A DNA stretch of 64,000 nucleotides from Enoplolaimus lenunculus. Taxonomy: Eukaryota > Nematoda > Enoplea > Enoplida > Thoracostomopsidae. The DNA lies in contig JASANG010001995.1 in the NCBI GenBank assembly GCA_030248215.1, positions 62,001 through 126,000 of the forward strand, given 5' to 3'. Every line of letters starts with the position of its first letter. Within the stretch, counting starts at the first letter, position 1. This document shows, piece by piece, positions 20,881 to 32,038 of this stretch. A program made the translations under genes and the position numbers. The notes under the pieces are model-generated. The model worked only from the letters and a program-made list of their open reading frames with translations. It made no database searches and was not told the DNA's origin.

Positions 20881-22200
20881 GCGATTCTGGCAACTCGCTA
20901 TCCCAATCGTATTTCTTACGCCAAACTTCTTGCATCAACATCTTTCCGCGCACAACAACTGGCGCGGCATATCCACATGGATCGAAAATCTTGGCGATTG
21001 CTTGTAACAATAGTCTTTTTCTATTGACAGCATTTCCATCAATAATACAATCATTTAAATGTAAAGTATCGGTTTGCGTATTCCAAACCATGCCTCGAAT
21101 TTTGACATTTTTATCTACTCCACGATCTTCTGGCGAAACTTTTGAAACAAGCAGTGCGCTATTTGAATACCATTCTCTAAGATTCATTCCAGCTATTTCA
21201 AACAAACGTTTTGCTTCTGTATAAAAATCTGCTGAATCATCATCGTTATCAAATGTCACAACAACATTATCGACGTACATATTATCCATGATTTGTGCGC
21301 CAACGAACCCACCAACAGATTTCAAATGATGCCGAATAGTTGCTGCTAGCAAAAATTGACTAGAAACAACACCAAACAGTACTCTTGTAAACCGATAGCA
21401 TACTACATTCGTTCTATCTGGTGACCTCAACGGATCTTTCAGCCATAAAAATCTAGCAGCATCTCCACCTGCTATATGTAGCGCAACCTGTAGAAACGCT
21501 TTTTCAATATCACTAACAACTGCAATGTTTCGTAATCTAAATCTAATTAATAGTCCGCATAAATCTTCCAACATTACTGGTCCTCGGTACAAACTTTCAT
21601 TCAAGATTTTCAGTTTTGTTACATTTTGCTGATGCATTATACACAATGCGTAATTTAGTAGTTGTTTTATTTGGAGTAACGACACCATGATGTGGCAGAT
21701 AATGTACTACTTGACCGTCTGGTTTTTCTGGTGCTAGTTCAATAATATTTTTATCTAGTTGATTTTGTATTGTTTCGTGATATCTTAGCAACAATTCTTT
21801 GTTAGACTGCAATCTTTTTACCTGAGAATTAAGTCTGCCTCGGGCCAAAACATAATTATCCGACAGTTCTGGATGCACGGTTTTCCATGGCCATTTGACA
21901 ACGTATCCACCCTGATCGTACTTCACCGTTTCATTAAATTGCTTTATCGCTATTTCATCATCATTCCAAGATGGCGTATCTTTTATACCTATATCTTCAA
22001 GTTTCCAAAACCGCTCTACATCAAATGTTGGCGTAACATCAGTTTCTAGAAGCAACATAGTCAAAATACTACCTGTATCGTTTCTAGCTGTAGTTCGCCC
22101 TGCTGCCAGATATCCTAATGTCGACGATAAAAATACTAATCCTCCAGGACACCTATTTGTTCTGAACCAACGAAATCGTAGTAATAATCGCTACCTATCA
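20800..22200 (-). CDS. BEL/Pao reverse transcriptase region
   Basis: Peptidase A17/BEL-type RT sequence: YLPHHGVVTPNKTTTKLRIV, then LLIRFRLRNIAVVSDIEKAF, the palm motif in NMYVDN, and REWYSNS. The order fits the family. Part of a broken element. Confidence 0.9.
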
Positions 22201-22229
22201 AAATATCAATGTCAACTAATGGATCATCC

Positions 22230-22737
22230 ACGTAATACTGTCTACGCTACTGTAAAAAATTGTCCACACACCTGGTATTAAGGGCGAGACAAAACAACAA
22301 TGTCCTTAAGCTATAAAGACTTTACAGAAGGTGTAGATAGATAGTGGGTTTTGAAAGCAGGTCCTTCGAAGGGACTAAGGACAATGTAGACACTGTCTAG
22401 ACACAGTGTCTGACAATACGAGTTCCTTCGAACAGACCCTGTATAATTGCAAAGCAAAGTTCCTTCCGACAAACTTTTTGTTGTGAAATAAGCTCAGTCC
22501 CTTCTGACAGACTCTGCACAAAACAGTTGCCCTTTAAATAACGTATTGACATATTAGCTTGGGTATGGACGGCAACGTGACCAAGCATAGGTCGTCCATA
22601 GAGAGTGCGAGTTGTCAGTAGGGTCTATACAGGACATGAGTGACATTTGGACATGTAATTTGGAAACAGTAAAATTACAGACTTAGGGGCTCGTACGTGG
22701 GGACAATTTTTTACAGTAGCGTAGACAGTATAACGTG
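22230..22737. mobile_element. DNA-transposon MITE (family K) inserted in the BEL/Pao element
   Basis: Perfect inverted ends GCTACTGTAAAAAATTGTCC face each other, and the match continues outward through TACTGTCTAC on both sides. The interior repeats GTCCTTCGAA/GTCCCTTCTGACAGACTCTG-type motifs and encodes nothing. It separates the protease and RT regions, so it post-dates the retrotransposon. Confidence 0.75.
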
Positions 22738-22739
22738 GA

Positions 22740-23140
22740 TGACCCATAAATGTGGCTTTTCACATAGAGGTTCTGCTAAAGGTATCACGTTTAAAACAGG
22801 GTGATCACCCACGTTTAAAGGAACTTTTTGCACTGGGCAAGATATTGTTTCAATTTCATTTGCTACAATTGTCTGTTCACTTCCATTTCTTAATTTTATT
22901 TTAAATTCGTAAGATTTGTATGTCAACGTTTTACGTTTGTTGTGTCCAAAGCCGGCTATTGATACAGTATCTTTGCCAACAAATTTGGCATTAATTTTTG
23001 ATCTAAGTTTAGTAGTGATAAAGGACCTAGAAGCCCCTGTATCAAACAACAATCTTGCTTTCATTGTCGAAATACCTTCAACAGTTGTAACAGCAGTTTG
23101 CAATACTGATTTTTCTCCGTGAGAAAGCAACGAATTATCA
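22740..23140 (-). CDS. BEL/Pao aspartic protease region
   Basis: Retropepsin signature LLFDTGASRSFI followed by a hydrophobic core (VSIAGFGHNKR). It lies between gag and RT as the family requires. Part of a broken element. Confidence 0.85.
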
Positions 23141-23319
23141 ACCGAGATATTGGTTTCATCTACGTTGGTATTTAATTCGGAAGTGCTAAGCTGTGTTTCA
23201 CTTTTTTGTTTGTAATTTTATTCCAAATTTTTGAAAACACAAACTTCTGTGATGGCCTTTCGCTTTACAGTGGTAGCATTGTTTCTTTTTCTTGCATTCA
23301 CGAGCATTGTGACCTTTTC

Positions 23320-24400
23320 TCTAGCAAGAGAAACAATTCCCTTTCATTTCAATCTTGCGCTCTTTCACTGTTTTAAACTTACTGCACTCATCAGAAAAAT
23401 GTTGTTCTCTGCAATATGCGCATCGTTTTTTACTTTCAGATGTCAATAATGCGGACGTTGTTGCCTTAAACCTATTTTTGTTCGCAGATTTGTCCTCATT
23501 GTTGCCATCATTAGAATTTTGTTTTTCTCTTTTCTGGGAAGCAAAAGATCGTTCCGACATATCTCTAGCGTGAATTTCGTCCTTCAGTAACTCTCGTAGC
23601 TTACTCAAGCTCCATTCTTCAGATCCGTTGCGCCTATGCAACTCCATTCTGACAAACTTTGGCAATTTTGTCAGCAATATCGGCGTGAAAACCTGACCAA
23701 ATGTGTTCTCGGGCAATCCCAGAGCAACTAAACTGCGAATGTGTTTTTCGCATTCATCGCAAACTTTTTGCAATTGCGAAACTTTATGATTTGCTACTTG
23801 GAGATTTAACATTGCTTCAAAATGCGCGAAAATTGCTATTTGTGGATCTGCGTACCGTTCTTTCAAAATGTCTATAACTACTTCGTAATTCGCTCCTGTA
23901 ACTCTGTAACCATCAATAACACGTAATACTTCGTTATCTAACAGACCACGCAAATATTGAAATTTTTCAACTGGCATTAAATTATTGTTACAATGTATTG
24001 TTGACTCATAGCTGTCCCAAAAACTTTGCCATTCAATCGCATCGCCATTAAATTTCTGCATATTCAGTTTCGGTAATTTCACAGCTGAAAATTCAGCTGT
24101 CTCCGATATCACTGATTTCAAATCGCACATATTTTCAGTATCTTTTTGCGTCTCCCATTGAGTTATTAGCTTCAAATAATTAATTTTATCGAAAATAATT
24201 TCATCGAAATCCTCTGACTTTTGGATTTCGCCTTCTATGTCTTCTGGCTCCGCCCTCATTAATATTTCTTCATTCAATTCTTTTAATCGTTCACGATATT
24301 CTTCTAGTTTTTTCAGACATATTTTCAGTTTTAAAATGTTATCCTCTGAAACATTTTTACAGTCAGAACATGTTTCTGATTTTGCAATCTTTGTTTGCAT
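23320..24400 (-). CDS. BEL/Pao gag region
   Basis: DUF1759-like gag: FNGDAIEWQSFWDSYESTI, FQYLRGLLDNEVLRVI, then AFAHFEAMLNL-type helices and a Cys-His knuckle (CAYCREQHFSDEC). The N-terminal 70 residues are charged and coiled-coil-like. Part of a broken element. Confidence 0.9.
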
Positions 24401-24637
24401 TTAGTTGAACAGCATTTCTCTGTTGTTTTCGAACCAAAATTTGTTTCTCGGACATTTTCCGAAAACTTTCAACGTTTTCTGAACAACAGATTTATTGAAA
24501 TAAAATTCACACTCACCTTTTATACCACAATAAAATAACACTTTAACGAATAACGCCAAATATAAAATTTTCTTATTTGACCACAACAACGGTCGACATG
24601 CTAAATTGGTGCAAATTCATTAAATACACGACTGAAT

Positions 24638-24657
24638 CCGGCCAGTCCGAAGGACCA
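24638..24657 (-). other. Primer-binding site of the BEL/Pao element
   Basis: Directly inside the 5' LTR the element strand reads TGGTCCTTCGGACTGGCC, beginning TGG as expected for pairing with the CCA end of a tRNA primer. Confidence 0.75.
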
Positions 24658-24808
24658 TGTGATAAATTTGTTGACTTTATTTATTGTATACAACAATAAT
24701 TTTATTTTTTTACTATATTTCGTCAAAACGAAAACTCAAACTACTCAATTTTTTATATATTTTCATATCGGTATTTTTAGTTCCGATTCAGAATTCAATG
24801 TTCTGACG
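24658..24808 (-). repeat. 5' LTR of the BEL/Pao element
   Basis: Aligns over its whole length with 17217-17362, differing by a few substitutions and small indels. It abuts the primer-binding site, which fixes the element's orientation. Confidence 0.88.
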
Positions 24809-24934
24809 TCTTAAGTTAACAGAAGACTTGTGCTCAGTAACTCATACGCTACGGACACACGGTATCACAAAAAAGCCAAACGGCTCTAAGATCCCGTTTA
24901 CAACAGCGGTAAAGACTTATTTTCTCTGGCTAGA

Positions 24935-25137
24935 GTCAAATTGACTCTCTCCGAAATAGGCTCTCTGGTCCTACACAAACTGAGTCAAATTCGACTCCGT
25001 CAGAGTCAAATTCGACTCACTGAGCGACTCGAGTGGGCTGCATTTGACTCTGGCGGAGTCGAATTTGACTTTCTGTAGTCCCGTAGAGCCTGTTTCGGAG
25101 GGAAGCAATTTAAGTCACCATTTTTGCAGTGTAGTAG
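24935..25137. mobile_element. Hairpin MITE, family I, long member
   Basis: The inverted halves contain repeated GAGTCAAATTCGACTC and share TCTCCGAAATAGGCTCT with its complement, ending in CATTTTTGCAGTG as in the 7381-7447 hairpin. The left end is eroded. Confidence 0.6.
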
Positions 25138-26044
25138 CCTTCATGAAACTTAACCAACAAGCGCATTTATTAAATGCAAGATCATTAACCTGGTCAGTGT
25201 ATAGATTGCGGACATACCCGTAGCAAAAGCATATTCGTTAGCCTAAGCAAAAATTCGTCGTAAACTTTATTCTACTGCAAAAACCGTGTACATAAAGTCA
25301 ATGAAAGTAACTTCCGAGCAATAAAACGTTTTGCATTGTAATTTTTAACTCAGTGAATTTTCAAGTGACAGTTTTAAAATTTGGCAGAAGGAATTGTCGT
25401 TCAAACTTAAATCCGCGTTCAAAATTTCATTAGTCTCAGTGAATTTAATCATTTTTCTCAAAACGCACTTTTTGGACTTAGGTTGTTTTGGAAATAAGGC
25501 GACGAATTTAGTAAAAAGTAGTGCACTAATAACTAAAATTTGTGGACTTTTACACTACGTTTAAGCGAACTCGGTCGATGATCAAACACCGCGTCGGTCC
25601 GAAGATATGCGTAGACGATGACTGATAATTATCAGTTGTCGTCAAAATTTTACTGCGCTGGTTTCCATGGTTAAAAGTGCCCAATTTTGTAAACGCGAAG
25701 TAGCTGAAAACCGTCGGTAGTGAAATTTTGCATGGTGTTACTAAATTTCTCTGTTTGGTGCGTTTAGTATTAACTTTTGGCATATTTTTGACGGAAGGAT
25801 TGCCGAAATTTTGTTAAAAATTAAGCGTATCAAACAATTTAGCACTACATTACAGCTATTTGCTAAAATTAACAAATTTCTAACTACCTAATCTCGCGTA
25901 ACCTCCGGCTCCGAAAACCTCTGTGGACCTCGGCTCCGGTGCAACTCGCAAGAAAATTCTGTCCTTCCCAAACAATGTTTTGCCGCATATACGTAAATGT
26001 AACAAGTAGTTGATCGCCATTTTTATATAAAAGACAACATTTAG

Positions 26045-26345
26045 AACTCTGTACAATGGACATACACGGTTTTTACTCGGTCTTTATGTACCATACACAG
26101 GCGTGTCTGTCCTAAATTATGCATATACACGATTTTTAAACGGTCACTTTTGAACAAACGAACATAGACGGTCCTTGAATGTCCTCAACATTTCTGAATT
26201 TTATTGGACATACACGGTTTTTGCACTACAAGCTTTGCACAAACGGCAAAACTAACACTACCATCAGATTCTACGAATTGTTTTGGTTTAGAAAGTGTAA
26301 AAAGTCAAAATTCACCAAATTTGACATACACGGTTTTTGCACAGG
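26045..26345. repeat. Four dispersed copies of a 20-base motif
   Basis: GACATACACGGTTTTTGCAC or close variants start near 26049, 26123, 26208 and 26322, all in one orientation. The spacing is irregular, so this is not a simple tandem repeat. Confidence 0.6.
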
Positions 26346-26463
26346 ACAGCAGCATAGCAGTCTTGCCGAAAAACGGTCCGCCCCTGATGTATAAATGGGC
26401 CGCTAAATTGATCACAGAAAATATTCAACAAACTATGCCAAAAATCCGATATACGGACTCCAA

Positions 26464-29400
26464 TTATAATTCAAATTTGTCGTCTTGTCTTCTGTCATCG
26501 CCGTCTTCCCCAATCACAAGGCTAATTTTCTGTTCTACACCTTTACAGCCCATAGTAGCGAAGACTTGTTGATCGGCAGGAAAAAATGTAAGCATATTTA
26601 ATACCTATGTAAAAACATATCAATGAATAAAATGCAAGTTTAATAGTACGGTTATCAGTTCAGTACGCGTAGATTAAGCCTGAAACCAAATTTAGACGCG
26701 CAAAGTTAGGAGTGGATCTATGTGCCAACCGAAATGAACTTCCAGGGCCTATAACGGTCAGCAACACAAATTAATAAAAAGGTACCTATCGCAAAATTGG
26801 CATTTTATCCTGGAACAGCTTCAAGCTGCAGCTTTTCATCGCAATCATTTCCAATTATCGAACGTCAGTCACCGTATACAAATGAAAACCTCAAAATCTA
26901 CAAGATTTAAACACAAAATACAGCCAAAACTCAGTACATGCCAGTGCGTTACTTTAATCCTCAAAAGAAAAATGTTTAGACAGTAAGCATAGACCACCCA
27001 GTAGCCTCAACAAATATTGCTGCTCACACACAGCTGATAACGTCACTTACCAGATTAATTTGGTCTTCGTCCAGTCGATATCTGCGTGTCTTGGCAATGG
27101 CATTAATGCATAATTTAACATGATCTCGTTCTAATGGCAAAAACGGCACAAAATGGTCGATGACATTGTTGCGAATCAGTTCACTGAATTGAAATCCACC
27201 TAAAACACAATAGACCAGTAATAGTGGAACTATTTCTATTGAGCGAAGCTCGAAAACACGTAAGTAATTAAGGTAATATGCAAATTAGTTATTAGCTAAC
27301 TCTTCATTTATCGGTTTTGGAGGTTTGTAAACAATTTATTCAAATTACTCGCACCTAAAAATTCTTTAGTTATGAAATTAGATTGCTTTTAACCTTAATA
27401 ATTAGTGAAATACTGTAAAAAAATCCTAATTTAGGCTTAAACACTATGTTATTATGCAAAATAGTTATTAGCTAAGTATTCGATTATCGGTTTTTAGGGT
27501 TTGTAGACAATTTGTTCAGATGCCTCGCAGCCATAAACAAATTATTGCTGAAATTAGATTGCTTGTAACCCTAATAATTAGTCAAATATTGTAAAAATGC
27601 AAAGTTTAGGGTTATCAATTATGCTTATATGCAAATTATCTATTAGCTAACTACTCAATTATTGGTTTTAGAGGTTTGTAAACATTTATTCAGATTCATC
27701 GCACCAAAACCCCTTCAGTAACCCTAATAATTATTGAAACAATTTAAAGTCTTAATTTTGTTTTGTCAATTAAGCTAAAACGATTCGCGAGTTCCGCTTC
27801 GCTCAATCATTTTTTACAATACCAAATCAACCATAAATATTGTGAACTACGCACAGTCCAAAACCAATGACATACCCTGGATTTTGGTTTGAGGGTGACC
27901 ACACCATGTTGTGTGTAAATGTGTTTTCTAAACTAACAATTAAAACTGTTTTTAAAATCAGTTAGAACGTACGGTTCTTGTGGCTCACACTGATTACACC
28001 GGTGGTTTTAAGGAACGTTTTATTGATAATCGATTCTAAACTGACAGAATTACACGAGAAAAGAATAAAACAGAAATTACCAAAGAAATTGTAGTCATAG
28101 CGGATATTATGTACACCAACTTTGTTCCACAGATATAGACATTGTTTCTAAAAACCCAGGATAAGTTTACAAACTGACGGCTTAAATTAAAACTTTCTGT
28201 TCAAAGTCGACGAAGCACAATCACAACCGATACACAGCGAACCTTTTTCATTTAACGCATGCTGTCTGAGTATCGGTTCAAGTTGAGCAAACCCGAGCAT
28301 TTCTCTTGGTTTTCCGGCCAACCAGTTATCCAGCGTTATCATATTGATTTTATTGGCACCAATTTTACTAAAATAGCAAATACAGATCTGAACAAGAATA
28401 AAATTTGTTATAAAATCAAGTAATAAACAACACTGTAATTACTGCAATTTTTAAAAAACCGGGCCGTTTCGGTTAACAGCTGAAGCGTTTACAACTATCA
28501 GGTAATGTCGTGAACTTTCCCATAAGTAGCCCGGTCCGGCTGGACTGGTAATTGTTTTATTAAGACTGACTCAAAACTTACTTCTAATTTGTGATAACTC
28601 CTCAATCAATTGTTATTATAGTCATGCATCCGCCAAAAGCGTTTACCTTCTCTTCAATGCATCTTCTGACTTGTTGACAGTGTTAACCTACTTGAAACAG
28701 TGGATACATAAGCACCCTTAATTTATTTCAATCAACTCTAATCTTGATGTTTCAGCTCTATTCGTGATGTTACATGTGTCTAAATCGCACACATTTGAAA
28801 TTTAATGAACAAACATACCTAATGAACAAAAAGACACTCTTGCGATAATCAACGCCCAAAAGTATACTGTGATGATCCAAAAACGAAGTCAAGCCTTCCA
28901 AAATTTGCGGATCAATTTGGTCGACATCTTCAAAAATAAATAGCGAACGTTCACATTCTTTAACTGCATCAGTAATCATTGACTGTAAACCAGCCTACAA
29001 CCGAACAATCTAAAAATTTTGTAATATCTCAACTTCGAGTTTATGGTAAAAGAAAAGTTAGTTTAACGCTTTTTCTCAACTACCACTCTTTGAAAAATTG
29101 TAAAACTTTACAAATCCCACCATAATCAGTTGAAATGACTGTAAATCTGAGTAATTAAAGCTTATAAGCAACACGATAGTACTTTTTCGTCGGGATATAC
29201 CCGGCAATATTTTCTTACTTCCAAACATTTTGACTTAGCGACAGAAAACCCATCAACGCAAACAACTACACTAACGCCATCAATATCTTAGTATTTGACG
29301 CGTATAACCAAACGTACTCTACTGTCCGGAAAGTTGTTTCCGCCAACAAACATATGAACGAATTGACTTCGAATTCCAAATTTGTACATGTTATTTGTGA

Positions 29401-32015
29401 TCATTTGATGAACGTAAGTTTTGCCAGCTCAAAGAAAACATTTTAAAAACCCTGTAAACGCTTGGCAAAAAAAATTAGAAACCAGAATTCAACATTAATT
29501 TTGCAAAAAATGTGGCATAACTACTCCGTATTCAACAGTAATTTATGTTCTATAGCTTTGTACATAGTAAGACTAATATCTATGAAAACATCAAGTGAAC
29601 AAAAAATTATCACAATTTGCAACAACTGAGTCGCGCAATTCAAATGAAATGCAACTCATGCTACATCGATCTCCAAAATCTTCCATCTTTAAGTTTGACA
29701 TAACCGTGATCCATTGAAACAAAACCTATATATTTATATATACATATATGTATATTAAATATTTGAGAATACATTTCACGGTAAAAGCAGGGAACATATT
29801 TTTGGCGAAATTATTCACGTACTGCCAGTCCAACCATGAAAGGATATCGCCAGCGCCTTTTGTGGTGTTTTGTTCGATGTGTGCGCTTTAATTGCAGTAT
29901 AAACAGTGTGAGACACTATATGCTGCCCGTATAGTAAAGTAGTCAAATTTGTTTTGAGTCCTGCAAATAAAATACATATTAAGTGGTCAGATTGTGTAGT
30001 GCGTAATCCTGCCTGAACTATAGACCTCGTATTTAACTATATGAAATGGACAACTATTTGATAAATAAACAGTGAGTTAAACTCATCGTTTACCTGCATA
30101 ATAGTTTGTGATAAAGGGTTCATCACAGCATTCTTTTAAGCAAGAAAACCACGTTTTCAAACCAAGCAAACCTAAAACCAAAGGCAGACAAATGCATTAC
30201 AGCAAACTGGCATGCAAATAACTACATGCCAAAAATGTTCACATCCCTTCAACGTTGTTGTTTTAAGTGCCTCGATGCGTAGGTGTGTCTTAGAGTATCT
30301 CATTTGTACATTTGATAGTTGTTGATATCCACTGTTGGGTTTTTACAAATAATTTACCGTTTGCGCTAAATATGGAGTTGTGGTTTTGCTTAAATAGCTG
30401 GTAGCATGCATGGTGTCGAATTACGTATGGATCAGAATCTATATCTGCACGGTTCTTAAACAGTATGTTCGCCGGAAACCAACTGGTCCGTCGCAGTATC
30501 CAGGCGAAAATAGGATGAACGGTCACGGGACGACCTTGTTGAAAATATGGGCATGTAAGCATGTGAGACATACTTGTCTATTATATGCACACGCAATATA
30601 GTGCAGTACACTATGTATCAGGGATGTGCCACGTAATCGGCATCGGTAATAATTGGCAGCTTACGTGAGTATCGGCATCGGCACTGCAAAACAATTGCCG
30701 ATTCTTTGCCGATACTTTTTGCACATAACAGTCAGTTTGAATGCAATCAATTTGATTTCTGGGCGCATATCAGTGCGTCCGGTCAGGAAATCTGATATCT
30801 TTCTTGCTTTGTGTTTGAAAGAATTAATTGAAATGAACCGTTCGTCTAAAATTATAGTCGTTTATGATGGTTAGGGTTTAAGTATTCATATAATGATGTA
30901 ATGCAGTATCCTATTTGTTTATTAAGCATGGTGTACTAAAGTTGGAATCGGCATTGGCATCGGCTCGGCATCGGCAAAATTTCAAACAAGAATCGGCATC
31001 AGTATCGGCATCAACAAAAATTTTGGTATCGGCCAGGGTGCAACCGGAATTCCGGTTCCGGTTCCGGCATTTTTTCACCTTCCGGTTCCGGTAAATTTTT
31101 ACCGGATTTAAAAATTCCGGTGTTATAATTTGGCCGTTTTTTTAACTTTGCTAATCTTTAAGAATCTCTTTAGAAAGCCACTTGTATTCCGAATATAAGC
31201 CATTGATGGTGGATTTCACTTCAGTCGACGACGAAAATCTAAAATACAACAAATAAAATAAATATCTATGTTCGACTAAGGTTATTTCACAAATAATAGA
31301 GCAAAAAATAAGATTAAAATGAAATTTTTGGTGAAATGCATTTTTCACTTTCCGGTTCCGGTTCCGGTAAAATTTTCAAATTCCGGTTCCGGTTCCGGTA
31401 AATTGTAATTCCGGTTGCACCCTGGTATCGGCACATCCCTACTATGTATGCTAGCTGGCAGCATACGGTCGACACATATAGACGACGACAAAGGTAGTTG
31501 GAAAAGGGGGCTATGTGGCGCAGTGGTTTTAGTATTCGCTTAGGGATCCGTAAGCTGAGAGTTCGATCCCCGCTCCGGAGGCCCGGTTTTCCAACTGCTT
31601 AGTAGAAAGGTCTGAATTCCCGGTTGTCTACCGAAACTGACAGTCCGTATCTTAAAACTCAACTCAACAAAATATCCTTGTTTTGCACTATATTGTGTTA
31701 TCATTCCAACATGTAGACAAAAGGCAAAATAATACATTGCAAAGGGTATATTGAGATGGTGTCATGATTGCCTTGGTCCATAACAGATTATGACAAACAT
31801 GTACACTTCTTTGTAATTCACACATAAACATAGACTCTAAACTGTAAGATGCATGACAAATCCTTATAAACTTCTAAACGGTTGTGGCAAAAAGAGATGA
31901 AAAATTCTGACAAAAAGAATGTATTACTTGACAGGGATCCAAATGACAGACAAAGGGCGCCATCAATAACACAACATAATAAGCACGAAATAAATACAAT
32001 CACGTCATGATGCAT
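26464..32015 (-). CDS. TOR1A-like: Torsin-family AAA+ ATPase, 8 exons
   Basis: Torsins are ER/nuclear-envelope AAA+ proteins activated by LAP1/LULL1. Exons in gene order: 31928-32015, 30094-30171, 29823-29960, 29309-29427, 28819-28994, 28243-28367, 27051-27199 and 26464-26604. All are GT-AG, phases agree, and the product is about 337 residues against 332 for human TOR1A. Exon 1 encodes a hydrophobic leader (VIVFISCLLCCVID) suited to ER entry. LKECCDEP and LYGQHIV mark the torsin N-terminal region; Walker A is GWTGTGKT (98-105), Walker B FEDVD (162-166), then FLD, FVPFLPLE and the C-terminal GCK (310-312). Torsins usually have GKN in Walker A and DE in Walker B, so both motifs are unusual here. 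Exon 1 lies across a 1.75-kb repeat-filled intron and is the least certain; a good acceptor-like TTTTGCAG lies 24 bases before its ATG. Confidence 0.9.
27238..27810. mobile_element. TIR-bounded element of three tandem units in torsin intron
   Basis: Ends ATTGAGCGAAGCTCG and the complement of ATTGAGCGAAGCGGAACTCG face each other. Between them a unit of about 175 bp (TTATTAGCTAA, ATCGGTTTT, GGTTTGTA.ACA, TAACCCTAATAATTAGT) occurs three times, diverged. No coding region. Confidence 0.65.
30619..31441 (-). mobile_element. hAT-like MITE, family A, copy 2
   Basis: The perfect 8-bp target duplication CTATGTAT lies at 30611-30618 and 31442-31449. Ends are CAGGGATGTGCC and the complement of TAGGGATGTGCCGATACC. 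Without its nested insertion it is about 424 bp, close to the 411 bp of the copy at 3162. It lies in torsin intron 1. Confidence 0.9.
31034..31424 (-). mobile_element. hAT-like MITE, family B, copy 2, nested in family A
   Basis: Perfect target duplication GTATCGGC (31026-31033, 31425-31432) inside the family A element. Ends CAGGGTGCAACCGGAATT and complement. Orientation is opposite to the copy at 8460-8818. Confidence 0.92.
31509..31690 (+). repeat. tRNA-derived SINE
   Basis: A box GCTATGTGGCGCAGTGGTTT and B box GAGTTCGATCCCCGC stand in tRNA-like spacing, followed by a unique body of about 100 bases (CCGGTTTTCCAACTGC and so on). The tRNA part cannot close an acceptor stem convincingly. It lies in torsin intron 1. 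Confidence 0.65.
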
Positions 32016-32038
32016 GGCATAAAATTTTCTCACACAGA

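Larger units (their letters stand above)
17217..24808 (-). mobile_element. BEL/Pao LTR retrotransposon, broken
   Basis: The element is about 7.6 kb and reads on the minus strand. Parts in order: 5' LTR, tRNA primer-binding site, gag, aspartic protease, reverse transcriptase, RNase H, integrase with the C-terminal domain typical of the family, a further coding region, and 3' LTR. The order protease-RT-RNase H-integrase with a DUF1759-like gag is diagnostic for BEL/Pao. The LTRs (about 146 and 151 bp) differ by only a few positions, so insertion is young in evolutionary terms. It looks nearly complete in layout but is broken: a handful of interruptions plus one DNA-transposon insertion. A clear target-site duplication was not found. 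Confidence 0.93.
24809..26463. other. Spacer between BEL/Pao element and torsin 3' end
   Basis: No gene is supported. The first 320 bases hold a family I hairpin MITE, the middle is unique AT-rich sequence, and the last 420 bases carry four dispersed copies of a 20-base motif. Confidence 0.5.

Noticed and set aside
25550-25783. 77-codon open frame in the spacer before torsin
   Set aside because: No domain, low complexity near its end, and no splice partners.
30290-30571. 93-codon open frame as torsin N-terminus
   Set aside because: It does not fit the phase or the leader requirement; the exon at 31928-32015 does both.
31509-31585. Possible functional tRNA gene
   Set aside because: A and B boxes are good, but acceptor and anticodon stems do not close and a SINE body follows directly. 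The same reasoning applies near 11.2, 42.6 and 51.3 kb.
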